A stretch of DNA of 64,000 bases from Rhodopseudomonas palustris JSC-3b (GCA_000504425.1 KI632513.1:2236386-2300385), one strand, 5' to 3'; shown: positions 18,315 through 27,886, counted from the stretch's first letter. Numbers and translations are program-made. The notes: generated by a model not told the origin, from the sequence alone.

Positions 18315-20117
18315 ATGACCGATACGCCACGCAAACTGACCGACGATCCCTATGGCGCCGCCATTCTGATCCGTCGCCTGGTGATGGAACAGGGCGCGCT
18401 TTATTGGCGCCGCTACCTGATCGCCTTCCTCCTGATGGGCGTGGCCGCAGGCGCCACCGCGCTGTCGGCCTATCTGCTCGGCGAAGTGATCAACAAGGCC
18501 TATGTCGATCGCAATGTGCATGGCATCGCCATGCTGTCGATCGCGACCATTGTGATCTTCACCGCCAAGGGCGCGGCCACCTATGGCCATACGGTGATCC
18601 TGTCGCAGATCAGCAACGCCATTCTCGCCCGCAATCAGCGCCAGCTATTTGCCAAGCTGATGCGCGAGAGCATCGGCTTCTTCTCCGATCGCCACTCCTC
18701 GGAATTCCTCGCCCGCCTCTCCGCCGGCGCCACCTCCGTGACGCAGGTGCTGAACCTGCTGATCAACGCCGTCGGCCGCGATCTGTTGTCACTGATCGCG
18801 CTGGTGACGGTGATGGTGATGCAGGACCCGTTCATGGCGCTGTTCGGTTTCCTGATCGCGCCGCCGGCGCTGCTGATCATCCGCAAGCTGGTGCGACGCA
18901 TCAAGGGCCTCGCCCATCAGCAGTTCACCGGCAATGCCGACATTCTGGAAACGATGCAGGAGTCGCTGCAGGGCATCCGCACCGTCAAAGCGTTCACGCT
19001 GGAAGACACCATGCGCGCGCGCATCGACGCCAATATCGCGGCGGTGCAGCAGACCGCCGACAAGATGGCGAAGGTCTCCAATCGCTCCAGCCCGCTGATG
19101 GAAACGCTCGGCGGCGTCGCGATCGCCAGCTGCCTGATGTATGCCGGCTACCGGGTGGTGGCGACCGGCGCGACGCCCGGTCAGTTCTTCTCGTTCCTGA
19201 CCGCGTTCCTGCTGGCCTATGAGCCGGCCAAGCGGCTGGCCCGTCTCAATATCGAGCTGAACTCCAGCCTGGTCGGCGCGCGCAAGCTGCTGGAAATCAT
19301 CGACGCGCCGGCGAGCGAGCCGGACGACAGCGACAAGCCGGCGCTGCGGCTTAGCGAAGCGCGCGTGGAAATGCGCGATGTCGGCTTCGCCTACCGCGCC
19401 GACGAGCCGGTGCTGAAGAACATGAGCTTCGTCGCCGAGCCGGGCAAAGTCACCGCGCTGGTCGGCCCGTCCGGCGGCGGCAAGTCCACGGTGCTGTCGC
19501 TGCTGCTGCGGCTCTATGAAGTGCGCTCGGGCACCATCATCATTGATGGCCAGCCGATCGCGGATGTGTCGCGGCACTCGCTGCGCCAGCAGACCGCCTA
19601 TGTCGGCCAGGACGTCTATCTGTTCCGCGACACGATCCGCGCCAACATCGCGTTCGGCAAGCCGGGCGCCAGCGACGACGAGATCATCGCCGCCGCCAAG
19701 GCCGCCTATGCCCATGACTTCATCATGAGCTTCCCGCAGGGCTACGACACCCCGGTCGGCGAACACGGCACGCAACTGTCCGGCGGCCAGCGGCAGCGCA
19801 TCGCGATCGCGCGCGCGCTGGTCAAAAACGCGCCGATCATTCTGCTCGATGAGGCCACCGCGGCGCTCGACTCGGAATCGGAACGGCTGGTGCAGGCGGC
19901 GATCGACCATCTGTGCCAGAACCGCACCACCATCGTGATCGCGCATCGGCTGCACACCATCACCCATGCCGACGCCATTCTGGTGGTCGAAGGTGGCGAG
20001 ATCGTCGAACGCGGCCGCCATGACGATCTGCTCCAGCGCAATGGCCGCTACGCCTCGTTCTTCCGGCTGCAGCAGCACCACGCGACGCCGCTGGCGCCGC
20101 AGGCCGCCGCCGTCTAA
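18315..20117 (+). CDS. MsbA-like ABC half-transporter (permease fused to ATPase)
   Basis: This is a 600-residue ABC exporter. Six transmembrane segments (about 35-320) are followed by a nucleotide-binding domain with Walker A VGPSGGGKST (about 382), the LSGGQRQRIAIARAL signature (about 488) and Walker B IILLDEATAALD (about 510). The order and length match MsbA and other lipid or drug exporters. Its place beside the LPS heptose genes favours a lipid A-core flippase, but rhizobial genomes have several similar half-transporters. The start at 18315 has a GGAG 6 bases upstream; 85 upstream codons without similarity were excluded. Confidence 0.9.
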   Translation: MTDTPRKLTDDPYGAAILIRRLVMEQGALYWRRYLIAFLLMGVAAGATALSAYLLGEVINKAYVDRNVHGIAMLSIATIVIFTAKGAATYGHTVILSQISNAILARNQRQLFAKLMRESIGFFSDRHSSEFLARLSAGATSVTQVLNLLINAVGRDLLSLIALVTVMVMQDPFMALFGFLIAPPALLIIRKLVRRIKGLAHQQFTGNADILETMQESLQGIRTVKAFTLEDTMRARIDANIAAVQQTADKMAKVSNRSSPLMETLGGVAIASCLMYAGYRVVATGATPGQFFSFLTAFLLAYEPAKRLARLNIELNSSLVGARKLLEIIDAPASEPDDSDKPALRLSEARVEMRDVGFAYRADEPVLKNMSFVAEPGKVTALVGPSGGGKSTVLSLLLRLYEVRSGTIIIDGQPIADVSRHSLRQQTAYVGQDVYLFRDTIRANIAFGKPGASDDEIIAAAKAAYAHDFIMSFPQGYDTPVGEHGTQLSGGQRQRIAIARALVKNAPIILLDEATAALDSESERLVQAAIDHLCQNRTTIVIAHRLHTITHADAILVVEGGEIVERGRHDDLLQRNGRYASFFRLQQHHATPLAPQAAAV

Positions 20118-20182
20118 GCTCGCACCATGGCGCTCCGCTCACGCGGGGCGCAGCCATGGCCCCACACGTTGCGAGCTGATTG

Positions 20183-20884
20183 ATGAGCGAGACGTCCTAT
20201 GTGATCCCCGCTTTGTCCCAACCAAGCCTGGCCGTTCAGGGTGACAGCCGGCGTTTTCCGGTGCGCCGCATCTGGTGCGTGGGCCGCAACTATCTCGAAC
20301 ACGTGCGCGAGATGGGCAATGACGAGCGGCAGCCGCCGTTCTTCTTCGCCAAACACGCCGACATGGTGGCGGACGACGGCGCGACCATCCCCTACCCGCC
20401 GCTCACCAACGATCTGCACCACGAGGTCGAACTGATCGTGGCGCTGAGGAGCGGCGGCCTTGGCATCGCGCCGGGCCAGGCGCTCGATCATGTGTTCGGC
20501 TATGGCGTCGGCATCGATCTGACGCGACGCGATCTGCAAATGGCCTCGCGCAAGAAAGAGCAGCCCTGGGAGATCGGCAAATCATTCGATCAATCGGCGC
20601 CGTGCAGCGCGCTGCGCCCCGCCGCCGAGATCGGCCATCCCAGCCGTGGCGCGATCTGGCTCAAGGTCAATGGCACCGAACGGCAACGCGGCGACCTTGA
20701 TCAACTGATCTGGAGCGTGCCGGAAGTGATCGCGCGGCTGTCGCAGCAGGTGGCGCTCGGTGCTGGCGATCTGATCATGACCGGCACGCCGGCCGGCGTT
20801 GCGGCGCTCGCGGTCGGCGATAGCATCGAATGCGGGGTTGATGGCGTCGCCACGCTGCAGGTGCATATCGGCCCGCGCAGCTAG
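20183..20884 (+). CDS. Fumarylacetoacetate hydrolase family protein
   Basis: This 233-residue protein has a FAH-type catalytic fold. IWCVGRNYLEHVREMG, FFFAKHADMVADDGATIPYP and DLHHEVELIVAL (metal-binding Glu residues) are followed by GYGVGIDLTRRDLQ and DLIMTGTPAGVA. Members hydrolyse or decarboxylate 2,4-diketo acids such as acylpyruvates and fumarylpyruvate, or act as oxaloacetate decarboxylase/tautomerase. The exact substrate cannot be told from sequence. The ATG at 20183 follows an in-frame TTG. It stands 65 bp after the ABC transporter gene. Confidence 0.88.
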   Translation: MSETSYVIPALSQPSLAVQGDSRRFPVRRIWCVGRNYLEHVREMGNDERQPPFFFAKHADMVADDGATIPYPPLTNDLHHEVELIVALRSGGLGIAPGQALDHVFGYGVGIDLTRRDLQMASRKKEQPWEIGKSFDQSAPCSALRPAAEIGHPSRGAIWLKVNGTERQRGDLDQLIWSVPEVIARLSQQVALGAGDLIMTGTPAGVAALAVGDSIECGVDGVATLQVHIGPRS

Positions 20885-21050
20885 CCGGTTAGCGTTCCAA
20901 ATAGCTTAATTCAGCCGCGGTTCTGCCCGGTTTTCACACGGCATCGGCACTTCCCTGGAATCACCGGCAACCTGCCGCGAATTGGTCGTGGTGCGGTCAA
21001 AAAGCGCTGAACTGATAGCGCGCCGAATGACCAGCAACAGGGAACCGCTG

Positions 21051-21467
21051 ATGAACGCCATGCCATCCGAGAAGATCGACACCAAGACCACCGACAGCGA
21101 ACACGCCGCCGCTGCTGCGGCCGATGTCGAAGCCGGCATCCGTGAATTCGTGCGCAACGATGTCGCCTATCTGCGCCGGCCGCAGAATGGCGCCGACACT
21201 GTCGCGCTCGATGCCACCGCGGAAGCCACCGTCAACAACGTCAACTCGCTGATCCAGCGCGTCGCGGGCGCCTCGCTCGCCGAGATCGAAGGGCTGATCA
21301 CCGAACTGCAGAGCTTGCGCGATCTGTTGCACGCCGAAGGGCAGCGCGTGCAACGGGAGATTGCCGGCTACGCGCAGCTCAGCCACGCCGCGATGCAATC
21401 GACGCGGATGATTGCCGACAATGTCGCGCAGTGGAAACAGGCAACGGACAAACTTGGCCGCGCATGA
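21051..21467 (+). CDS. Conserved hypothetical, predicted helical cytoplasmic protein
   Basis: This is a 138-residue protein without a recognised domain. It has a low-complexity Ala/Asp-rich N-terminus, then long helices with heptad-like spacing (LAEIEGLITELQSLRDLLHAEGQRV), suggesting a coiled coil. There is no signal peptide or transmembrane segment. The start at 21051 was chosen because AGGGAA lies at a good distance; further in-frame starts exist upstream. I recall similar short proteins in Bradyrhizobium-type genomes, with unknown function. Confidence 0.7.
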   Translation: MNAMPSEKIDTKTTDSEHAAAAAADVEAGIREFVRNDVAYLRRPQNGADTVALDATAEATVNNVNSLIQRVAGASLAEIEGLITELQSLRDLLHAEGQRVQREIAGYAQLSHAAMQSTRMIADNVAQWKQATDKLGRA

Positions 21468-21645
21468 CGCGGCCAACCGTTACAGAGATTCAACACTACA
21501 GAGATTCAACGCTGACAATTTGCGGCTGACGGCTGGAAATTTCATCGAACGGAATTTCCAGCACTCCCACCTCGCCGATCGCTGAAAGCTTGCGCAAGCT
21601 GCGCAGCAGGCCATGACCGCGAGGGTGTTGACCGCGATAGCATTG

Positions 21646-21750
21646 AACGCGATGTTTTTGAGCGACGTGGATGCCGGTTCGCGTCAAGACAACGCGTCAG
21701 AACATCCAGAGCTTCGGTTCTGAGCCCATCAGAACCGAACAGCTCTAAGG
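21646..21750 (-). repeat. Dispersed palindrome-plus-tail repeat element (copy 1, reverse orientation)
   Basis: The palindromic head (21708-21746) has arms tcggttctga and agaaccga within agagct...agctct. On the minus strand the head is followed by a tail matching the copy at 53055: tctgacgcg, ttgacgcg, ccgg and atccac (21660-21700). The element lies in the 293-bp gap between the helical protein and the small membrane protein. Two short direct repeats of acagagattcaac (21483-21510) lie beside it. Confidence 0.82.
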
Positions 21751-21760
21751 GGCCGCAGCG

Positions 21761-21913
21761 TTAGCGAACGCCGCTGATATGTTCGGGCAGGTCGAGGGAA
21801 TAGGCGCCATCGGCGTACCCCTTGACCACCATCCCGGTGGTGATCATCACCATCACGGTCACCGCCGCAAAGACGAAGCCCACCACCTTCAAGCCAATCC
21901 GATCCGCCGTCAT
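21761..21913 (-). CDS. 50-residue single-pass membrane protein
   Basis: This small protein (starting MTADRIGLKVVGFVF) has one transmembrane segment at residues 8-30 and a short polar C-terminus ending PEHISGVR. A GTGGGA lies just upstream of the ATG at 21913. The frame and length fit a short conserved protein I associate with Bradyrhizobium relatives. Its function is unknown. Confidence 0.65.
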   Translation of the reverse strand: MTADRIGLKVVGFVFAAVTVMVMITTGMVVKGYADGAYSLDLPEHISGVR

Positions 21914-22072
21914 CGTCCCACGTCCACCCGTCGTCCACAACTTCCAGCAAGCCCGTGGAAGGTTAACAACCATTTAACGGACTGCGTCGCATTCAGCCTT
22001 TGTCGTAAAAGGCTTGCCAACTGTTTAAGAAGGCACCGCCGCTGCCGGCCCGCAAATCAGGGCCGCTGCAAA

Positions 22073-22552
22073 TCACGGCACGGACCGTCGTGGCACAAAA
22101 GCGGAGGCAAGAAAAGAGAACACCAGCTCGCCACGCTGATTTGTACCTGTGTTTCGGCCTTGCAGAATTGCCCATTGTGGACGGGATTCAGAAATCCGAA
22201 TCGATTCGACTTCGGAAGCGAATCGGATGGTGTCGCCGGCCAATACCGGCTTGATCCAGCGCAGGTCTTTGAAGCCGGGCGACGGCCCGCCGACCGCCGG
22301 CAATTCGCCACGCGCCATCGCCTCGGCCGCCTCGCGCTGGCCATCGGCGACCAGCAGCCTCATGCACACCGCGCTGACATGCCAGCCCGACGCCGCCAGG
22401 CCGCCAAACAGCGAGCGCCGGCCGGCCTCTTCATCGAGATGAAATGGCTGCGGGTCGAATTTGCGAGCGAATTCCTTGATCGCTTCCGCGGTAAAAGTGA
22501 AGGAGCCGAGTTCGCGGCGCTGACCTACGGCAATATCTTCGTAGTAACGCAT
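22073..22552 (-). CDS. MaoC-like (R)-specific enoyl-CoA hydratase family protein
   Basis: This 159-residue single hot-dog domain protein begins MRYYEDIAVGQRRELGSFTFT and has the family core FARKFDPQPFHLDEEAGRRSLFGGLAASGWH. The Asp and His of FDPQPFHLD match the hydratase-2 catalytic pair. Such proteins hydrate trans-2-enoyl-CoA or act on beta-methylmalyl-CoA-like substrates. The physiological substrate is unknown. It lies 9 bp downstream of a second MaoC gene on the same strand, so the two form a unit and may assemble as a heterodimer. Confidence 0.88.
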   Translation of the reverse strand: MRYYEDIAVGQRRELGSFTFTAEAIKEFARKFDPQPFHLDEEAGRRSLFGGLAASGWHVSAVCMRLLVADGQREAAEAMARGELPAVGGPSPGFKDLRWIKPVLAGDTIRFASEVESIRISESRPQWAILQGRNTGTNQRGELVFSFLASAFVPRRSVP

Positions 22553-22561
22553 GCGGGCAGC

Positions 22562-23017
22562 CTATGCCGATTGCGGATGACGGAGTTTCATGATGATCGG
22601 GCACACCGCCTGCAGCAGCGGTTGCCCGGCGGCGTTGCGCACCCTGAAGCCGAACGTCACAATGCCGGTTTCCGGGCGGCTTTGTGACACGCGGCTGTGC
22701 TTGACCTCGACATCGAGCGTGAGTTCGTCATCGGGGCGTAGCGGCGACAGCCAGCGCACTTCTTCGACGCCGGGCGAGCCGAGCGTGTCCGAGCGCAGCA
22801 GAAAACCATCGACCATCATGCGCATCATCAGCGCGCATAGATGCCAGCCCGAGCCGGACAGCCCGCCGAGCATGCTGTGCCGCGCCGCCTCGTCATCAAG
22901 ATGCATCGGCTGCGGGTCAAACTCAGCCGCGAACGCAATAATTTCGTCGCGACTGACCCGGCGCGGGCCGAAGCTGCCAAACGGACCTGGAGGAAAATCT
23001 TCAAAGGTAAGTAGCAT
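22562..23017 (-). CDS. MaoC-like dehydratase family protein
   Basis: This is a 151-residue hot-dog protein, paralogous to its downstream neighbour. It has FAAEFDPQPMHLDDEAARHSMLGGLSGSGWH, again with the Asp/His hydratase motif, and GVEEVRWLSPLRPDDELTL. The pair of single-domain MaoC proteins suggests a two-subunit hydratase. The start at 23017 (MLLTFEDFPPG) fits the family length, although no good ribosome-binding site is visible; a GTG 66 bases upstream is possible. Confidence 0.86.
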   Translation of the reverse strand: MLLTFEDFPPGPFGSFGPRRVSRDEIIAFAAEFDPQPMHLDDEAARHSMLGGLSGSGWHLCALMMRMMVDGFLLRSDTLGSPGVEEVRWLSPLRPDDELTLDVEVKHSRVSQSRPETGIVTFGFRVRNAAGQPLLQAVCPIIMKLRHPQSA

Positions 23018-23129
23018 GTTGAGGAAACTGCTGGAGAGAGCCCGATTGTGGCCGTTATTGGCAGCAATCACAAGCGGCAACACGGCGCACCCTGCCGCCG
23101 CAGCCTATCCTCCCCCCTAGGAGACATGA

Positions 23130-23423
23130 ATGTTCGAGTTTCGCGATCTGTTCCAGTGGGATCGGTTCATCACCGTTCACGTCATCAAGATCTTCTACTG
23201 GCTGGCGATCGCGTTGACCGGGCTGCTTGGTATTTCCGGCATCCTGTCAGGACTGGTGGCGATGGCGATCAGCCCGTTCGGCGGCTTGATCACCATTCTG
23301 GTCAGCCTGGTCGGCATCTGCGCTGGCGTGATTTTTTCGCGCATTCTCGCCGAATTCATCCTGATTGTGTTTCGGATCAACGAACATCTTGGCGTGATCC
23401 GTGACCAGGGCACGATGCGCTGA
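23130..23423 (+). CDS. DUF4282 family small membrane protein
   Basis: This 97-residue protein has two transmembrane segments (about 18-45 and 52-80) preceded by FRDLFQWDRFIT and followed by RINEHLGVI. This arrangement matches DUF4282. Its function is unknown. A strong ribosome-binding site (taggaga) lies just before the ATG. It is divergent from the MaoC pair and convergent with ychF. Confidence 0.82.
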   Translation: MFEFRDLFQWDRFITVHVIKIFYWLAIALTGLLGISGILSGLVAMAISPFGGLITILVSLVGICAGVIFSRILAEFILIVFRINEHLGVIRDQGTMR

Positions 23424-23536
23424 GCGCATTGGAGCGTCGCCGCTGCGACGGCACATGCACAAAAGTGCGTAGCCAGTCACGCCGGCCGCTCCCGCGGTGG
23501 GCCGGTTGCTGATCGCGCACAGCCCGCACAACGAAA

Positions 23537-23559
23537 ATGCCCGCGACCAGCGCGGGCAT
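23537..23559 (-). terminator. Rho-independent terminator of the ychF operon
   Basis: A 9-bp perfect stem (atgcccgcg / cgcgggcat) with a 5-base loop is followed on the minus strand by TTTT. It lies 53 bp after the ychF stop. Confidence 0.7.
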
Positions 23560-23611
23560 CACAAGTCACAGCGACCGGCCATTGTGAGCAATGACCGGCG
23601 ACGCTGCTGAT

Positions 23612-24709
23612 TTAGGTATTGAAGCGGAAGTGCATCACGTCGCCATCGGCGACCACATATTCCTTGCCTTCCAGCCGCAGCTTGCCGGCATCGCGCGCGC
23701 CCGCTTCGCCGCCCAGCGACACGTAGTCGTTGAAGGCGATGGTCTCGGCGCGGATAAAGCCCTTTTCAAAGTCGGTGTGGATCACCGCCGCGGCCTGCGG
23801 GGCCTTGGTGCCCTTGGTGATGGTCCAGGCGCGGGCTTCCTTGGGGCCGACCGTGAAGTAAGTGATCAGGTGCAGCAGCTCGTAGCCGGCGCGGATCAGC
23901 CGGTCGAGACCGGCTTCATGCAGGCCGAGCGTATCGAGGAAGTCGGTGCGCTCCTCGCGCGACAGCGTCGCGATTTCCGACTCGATCTTGGCGGAGATCA
24001 CCACCGCGACCGCGTCTTCTTCCTTGGCGCGCGCCATCACCGCTTCAGAGAAGCTGTTGCCGGAGCCGGCCGAGCCTTCCTCGACGTTGCAGACATAGAG
24101 CACCGGCTTGGAGGTCAACAGGCCGAGCATGCGGAACGCGCGCTCCTCCTCCGGCTTGCGCTCCAGGAAGCGCGCCGGCTTGCCATCGCGCAGCAGGCTC
24201 AGCGCGCGGTTGACCAGATCGAGCTGTTCCTTGGAATCCTTGTCGCCGCCCTTGGCCTTCTTGCTGAGATTGTCGACGCGCTTTTCCAGGCTTTCGAGAT
24301 CGGCGAGCATCAGCTCGGTCTCGATGGTGTCGATGTCGGCGATCGGCGCCACCTTGCCGTCGACATGGGTGATGTCGGAATCTTCAAAGCAGCGCACCAC
24401 ATGGGCGATGGCATCGACCTCGCGGATGGTGGCGAGGAACTGATTGCCAAGACCTTCGCCCTTGGAGGCGCCCTTCACCAGACCGGCGATATCGACAAAG
24501 GTCAGGCGGGTCGGGATGATCTGCGCCGACTTACCGACTTCGGCGAGCTTGTCGAGCCGCGGATCCGGCACCGCCACTTCACCGACATTCGGTTCGATGG
24601 TGCAGAACGGATAGTTCGCAGCCTGCGCGGCCGCGGTTTCGGTCAGCGCGTTGAACAGCGTCGACTTACCGACATTCGGCAGTCCGACGATTCCGCATTT
24701 GAATCCCAT
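23612..24709 (-). CDS. ychF: Ribosome-associated GTPase/ATPase YchF (Obg-like, OLA1)
   Basis: This 365-residue universally conserved P-loop NTPase opens with [20 protein letters not shown] (G1, 9-17), then [12 protein letters not shown] (G2) and [21 protein letters not shown] (G3). It ends in the TGS domain [21 protein letters not shown]. The G4 specificity motif in this family favours ATP over GTP. It binds ribosomes and takes part in translation and stress control. It is the third gene of a run with rplY and pth, an order common in bacteria. Confidence 0.96.
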   Translation of the reverse strand: MGFKCGIVGLPNVGKSTLFNALTETAAAQAANYPFCTIEPNVGEVAVPDPRLDKLAEVGKSAQIIPTRLTFVDIAGLVKGASKGEGLGNQFLATIREVDAIAHVVRCFEDSDITHVDGKVAPIADIDTIETELMLADLESLEKRVDNLSKKAKGGDKDSKEQLDLVNRALSLLRDGKPARFLERKPEEERAFRMLGLLTSKPVLYVCNVEEGSAGSGNSFSEAVMARAKEEDAVAVVISAKIESEIATLSREERTDFLDTLGLHEAGLDRLIRAGYELLHLITYFTVGPKEARAWTITKGTKAPQAAAVIHTDFEKGFIRAETIAFNDYVSLGGEAGARDAGKLRLEGKEYVVADGDVMHFRFNT

Positions 24710-24740
24710 GAACCTGTCCTGAATTCGTTAGGCCGGCGCG

Positions 24741-25346
24741 TCATGCGCCGGGCTTGTCGTCCTTCGCGCCAAAACCCTTGGCCTGCAGTGCCAGATGCAC
24801 CTTGTTCTGGAACTGCGAGTCGCGGCCGCCGATCAAGAGATCAGCGTTATCAGCGATCGCATCGAGCATGGCTTCGACCCAGGGCCGTTCGGCCTTGGCA
24901 AAATCGTTCAGCACGTGGCTGTGCACCAGCTCCTTGACGCCGGGGTGACCGACCCCGACCCGGACCCGGCGATAATCATTGCCGACATGAGCGGAGACCG
25001 AACGCAGCCCGTTATGTCCGGCGATGCCGCCGCCAACCTTGACGCGCATCTTGGACGCCGGCAGCTCGATCTCATCATGCACCACGATGATATCGGGCAG
25101 CCCGATCTTGAAGAAGCTCGCGGCATCCTGCACCGCGCGCCCGGACTCGTTCATGTAGGTAAGCGGCTTCAGCAGCGTGACACGGTCGCCGCCGATGGTG
25201 CCGTCTGCGGTCTCGCCCTGAAAACGACGGCGCCATGGCGAAAAGCCATGACGCCGTGCGATTTCGTCGAGCACCATGAACCCGATATTGTGCCGGTTGC
25301 CCTGGTACTTGCTGCCAGGATTGCCGAGCCCAACAAGGAGGCGCAT
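24741..25346 (-). CDS. pth: Peptidyl-tRNA hydrolase
   Basis: This 201-residue enzyme recycles tRNA from peptidyl-tRNA drop-off products. It begins [20 protein letters not shown], with catalytic Asn9 and His19. It has [26 protein letters not shown] (Asp of the active site) and [12 protein letters not shown]. It lies 21 bp after rplY and 31 bp before ychF, forming a translation-related operon. Confidence 0.96.
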   Translation of the reverse strand: MRLLVGLGNPGSKYQGNRHNIGFMVLDEIARRHGFSPWRRRFQGETADGTIGGDRVTLLKPLTYMNESGRAVQDAASFFKIGLPDIIVVHDEIELPASKMRVKVGGGIAGHNGLRSVSAHVGNDYRRVRVGVGHPGVKELVHSHVLNDFAKAERPWVEAMLDAIADNADLLIGGRDSQFQNKVHLALQAKGFGAKDDKPGA

Positions 25347-25367
25347 GACGCGGCGCTCTGCGCCGGA

Positions 25368-26036
25368 TTACTTCTTCTTCTCGGCGGCGGGCTTGGCAGC
25401 CGCGGGCGCCTTGGCAGCGGCGGCGGGCGCAGCAGCCGGAGCAGCAGCGGTCGCAGCCTTGTCTTCGTTGTAGCCCGACGGCGGCACCACGGTGACCAGG
25501 GTCACGTCGTCGCGCGACACCGGCTTGACGCCCTTGGGCAGCGCGATGGTCGACAGGTGCAGCGAGCTGCCTATGTCGAGCGTGCCGACGTCAGCTTCGA
25601 TGAACTGCGGAATGGCGTCCGCTTCGGCTTCCAGTTCGACCGTGTGGGTCACGATGTTGATCGTGCCGCCACGCTTCACGCCCGGCGCGGTTTCGGTGTT
25701 CTTCAGGTGCAGCGGAACGCTGACGCGGATCGTGGTGCCCTGGCCGAGGCGCAGGAAGTCCACGTGGATCGGGAAGTCGCGCACCGGATCGAGGTGGAAG
25801 TCGCGCGGAATCACGCGATGCTTGGTGCCGTCGAGGTTGACGTCGAAAATGGTGGTGAGGAACCGGCCAGCGGCAATGCGCTGCCGCAGTTCGCGATCAT
25901 CGAGCGAGATCGCCAGCGGGGCCTTGTTGTCACCATAGATCACGGCCGGAACACGGCCGGCGCGACGCTCAGCCCGTGCGGCCCCCTTGCCGACTGACGG
26001 ACGCGCGGTCGCCTTCAATTCCTTGACGGTCGTCAT
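25368..26036 (-). CDS. rplY: 50S ribosomal protein L25/general stress protein Ctc
   Basis: This 222-residue long form of L25 has an N-terminal 5S rRNA-binding domain (KGAARAERRAGRVPAVIYG, FHLDPVRDFPIHVDFLRL) and the C-terminal CTC/TL5 domain, followed by a low-complexity Ala/Pro/Lys tail (about the last 35 residues). Long forms with such tails are usual in Alphaproteobacteria. The start at 26036 is fixed by MTTVKELKATARPSVGKGAA. It heads the rplY-pth-ychF operon. Confidence 0.95.
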   Translation of the reverse strand: MTTVKELKATARPSVGKGAARAERRAGRVPAVIYGDNKAPLAISLDDRELRQRIAAGRFLTTIFDVNLDGTKHRVIPRDFHLDPVRDFPIHVDFLRLGQGTTIRVSVPLHLKNTETAPGVKRGGTINIVTHTVELEAEADAIPQFIEADVGTLDIGSSLHLSTIALPKGVKPVSRDDVTLVTVVPPSGYNEDKAATAAAPAAAPAAAAKAPAAAKPAAEKKK

Positions 26037-26516
26037 TTCAATAAGCCCTTGTTTAAACGAGACCTTTCGAGAGCGCCGCGAAGCTTTCGCCGCGCCTCCG
26101 AGCCGTCTCTGGGTTGTAAAAGTTATGGGCCGCGGAGCGGCCCATTGCCACGACACAGCAAGCCTCCAGGGGTGCGGGGGCTGTGCGCGTGCCGGGCTTT
26201 TAGCGCCAAAGCCCGGGAAACACAAGAAAATGGGCGGGGTTTTCCGGCGCCGATCGCCGGTGCCGGCCCAGGTTCAGGGCTGGCCGGCGGCGCAGGCGGC
26301 CCGCCGCGCCACAAAGGCTGGCCGGCGGGGACTTGGAAGGCCGGGCTTGGAGGCCGGACTTATACCACCGGGGCCACCAATGGTCGTCATGCCCGCGCTT
26401 GCCGCTTGTATCCACGCCTTAAAAGCGCAGCAAGATCAAAGACGTGGATGGCCGGGACGAGCCCGGCCATGACGTGCGGAGTGGTTGGGATCAATCGCCG
26501 CCAGTATTAGCCAGTA
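26037..26516. other. 480-bp intergenic region upstream of rplY
   Basis: The first part should carry the rplY promoter and leader. The middle (26150-26370) is very GC-rich with many ggccgg/ccggcc inverted motifs but no clear gene. The right part holds a dispersed repeat (26386-26473). A 10-bp tandem duplication, ccagtattag twice (26501-26520), ends inside the ubiK stop region. Confidence 0.6.
26386..26473. repeat. Dispersed palindromic repeat of the gtggatggccggg family (full-length copy)
   Basis: Two imperfect arms, gtcatgcccgcgcttg...tatccacg and cgtggatggccgggac...cccggccatgac, flank a short centre. I recognise this as a very common intergenic repeat in Bradyrhizobium and relatives; translated, it gives the spurious peptide WMAGTSPAMT. 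A half copy with an identical 30-bp arm is at 45300-45329. Confidence 0.85.
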
Positions 26517-26780
26517 TTAGACGGTCGGCGTGCCGCCGAGCTTGGCTTCCAGAGCGGCGATCCGGGCCTTGAGCGCGTCGTTCTCTTCGCGGGCGAGCTT
26601 GGCCATGTCCTTGACCACCTCGAACTCCTCGCGCTTGACGAGGTCGAGATCGCGCAGCACCCGCTCGGCCTGGGTGCGGACCACGGTCTCGATCTCGCGC
26701 TTCACGCCCTGGGCGGCGCCGGCGGCATCATTCATCAGGCGTCCGATCTCGTCGAAAAGCCGGTTGCTGGTCTGAGTCAT
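26517..26780 (-). CDS. ubiK: UbiK family (BMFP/DUF526) accessory protein
   Basis: This 87-residue protein begins [25 protein letters not shown]. An amphipathic helix is followed by a C-terminal coiled coil ([20 protein letters not shown]...IAALEAKLG), the full BMFP architecture. In enterobacteria UbiK assists aerobic ubiquinone synthesis together with UbiJ. The role in this organism is assumed from the family. It is divergent from lgt across a 240-bp gap. Confidence 0.88.
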   Translation of the reverse strand: MTQTSNRLFDEIGRLMNDAAGAAQGVKREIETVVRTQAERVLRDLDLVKREEFEVVKDMAKLAREENDALKARIAALEAKLGGTPTV

Positions 26781-27020
26781 GTCGTACTCCGGTGCTATCC
26801 CTGTTGGCGGCGCCCGCCCAAAATGGCGACGCCGGCTTTGTCCGACAAGGCCGCAGCGGCGGCAGATCGCACCGCGGGCCGTCGAATTCCGGGGTTCCTT
26901 GTAACGGCGGGCGCAGCCTTGGCAAGCGACCGCTGCGATCTGCCAGCGTATATCGGCCAGCCCCAACTGAGCACGGATGCGCGCTGTACCGCGCCCGGCT
27001 TTCGTCGTAAGTGGTGCGCA

Positions 27021-27872
27021 ATGTCGTTTGTGCTCGCCTTCCCCGTCTTTGATCCTGTGGCGATTGCGGTCGGACCGATCGTGATCCGCTGGTACGCGCT
27101 CGCCTATATCGGCGGCATCGTGATCGGCTGGTTCTATGCCCGTGCGCTGCTGAAGAATCAGCGGCTGTGGGGCGGCACCTCGCCGATCCCGCTGGTGGCG
27201 TGGGATGACTTCATCCTGTGGGTGACGCTCGGCATCATCCTCGGCGGCCGCATCGGCTATGTGCTGTTCTACAATTTCGACTTCTTCATTCAGCACCCGC
27301 TGGAAATCTTCGAATTGTGGAAAGGCGGCATGTCGTTCCACGGCGGCTTTTTGGGCTGCGTGATCGCGGTGCTGGCCTTTGCCTGGAAGCGCGGACTGCC
27401 GATCGCCTCGCTCGGCGACCTGACCTGCGCGGTCGGCCCGATCGGGCTGCTGCTCGGTCGGATCGCCAATTTCATCAATGGCGAATTGTGGGGCCGCGCC
27501 GCCGACCCGAGCCTGCCCTGGGCGATGGTGTTTCCGACCGGCGGCCCGGTGCCGCGCCACCCGAGCCAGCTTTATGAAGCGGCGCTGGAAGGCGTGGTGC
27601 TGTTTCTGGTGCTGGCGCTGATGATCCGCGCCAAGGCGCTGAGCCGCCCCGGCCTGATCATGGGCGCTTTCATCGGCCTCTATGGCGTCGCGCGCATCAT
27701 CGGCGAATTGTTTCGCGAGCCCGACCCGCAGCTCGGCTTCCTGTGGGGCGGCTGGACCATGGGCATGCTGCTGTCGGTGCCGATGATCATTGTCGGCCTG
27801 GGCGTTGTGGTGTGGGCATTGCGGCGGCCGCCGTTGACCGCTGACGCGGCAGCGGGCCACAGTTCACACTGA
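27021..27872 (+). CDS. lgt: Phosphatidylglycerol:prolipoprotein diacylglyceryl transferase
   Basis: This 283-residue inner-membrane enzyme adds diacylglycerol to the lipobox Cys of prolipoproteins. It has seven hydrophobic segments, [29 protein letters not shown] and the Lgt signature [17 protein letters not shown], plus [13 protein letters not shown]. The start at 27021 matches the family; 66 upstream codons are excluded. It forms an operon with midA (14-bp gap) and pgeF. Confidence 0.96.
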   Translation: MSFVLAFPVFDPVAIAVGPIVIRWYALAYIGGIVIGWFYARALLKNQRLWGGTSPIPLVAWDDFILWVTLGIILGGRIGYVLFYNFDFFIQHPLEIFELWKGGMSFHGGFLGCVIAVLAFAWKRGLPIASLGDLTCAVGPIGLLLGRIANFINGELWGRAADPSLPWAMVFPTGGPVPRHPSQLYEAALEGVVLFLVLALMIRAKALSRPGLIMGAFIGLYGVARIIGELFREPDPQLGFLWGGWTMGMLLSVPMIIVGLGVVVWALRRPPLTADAAAGHSSH

Positions 27873-27886
27873 GCCGGAGTTTAGCC

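Noticed and set aside
17964-18590. N-terminal extension of waaC
   Set aside because: The open frame continues 209 codons upstream but overlaps the divergent ABC transporter and lacks WaaC similarity.
26049-26510. Small frame with WMAGTSPAMT near rplY
   Set aside because: The peptide is the translation of a dispersed repeat, not a gene.
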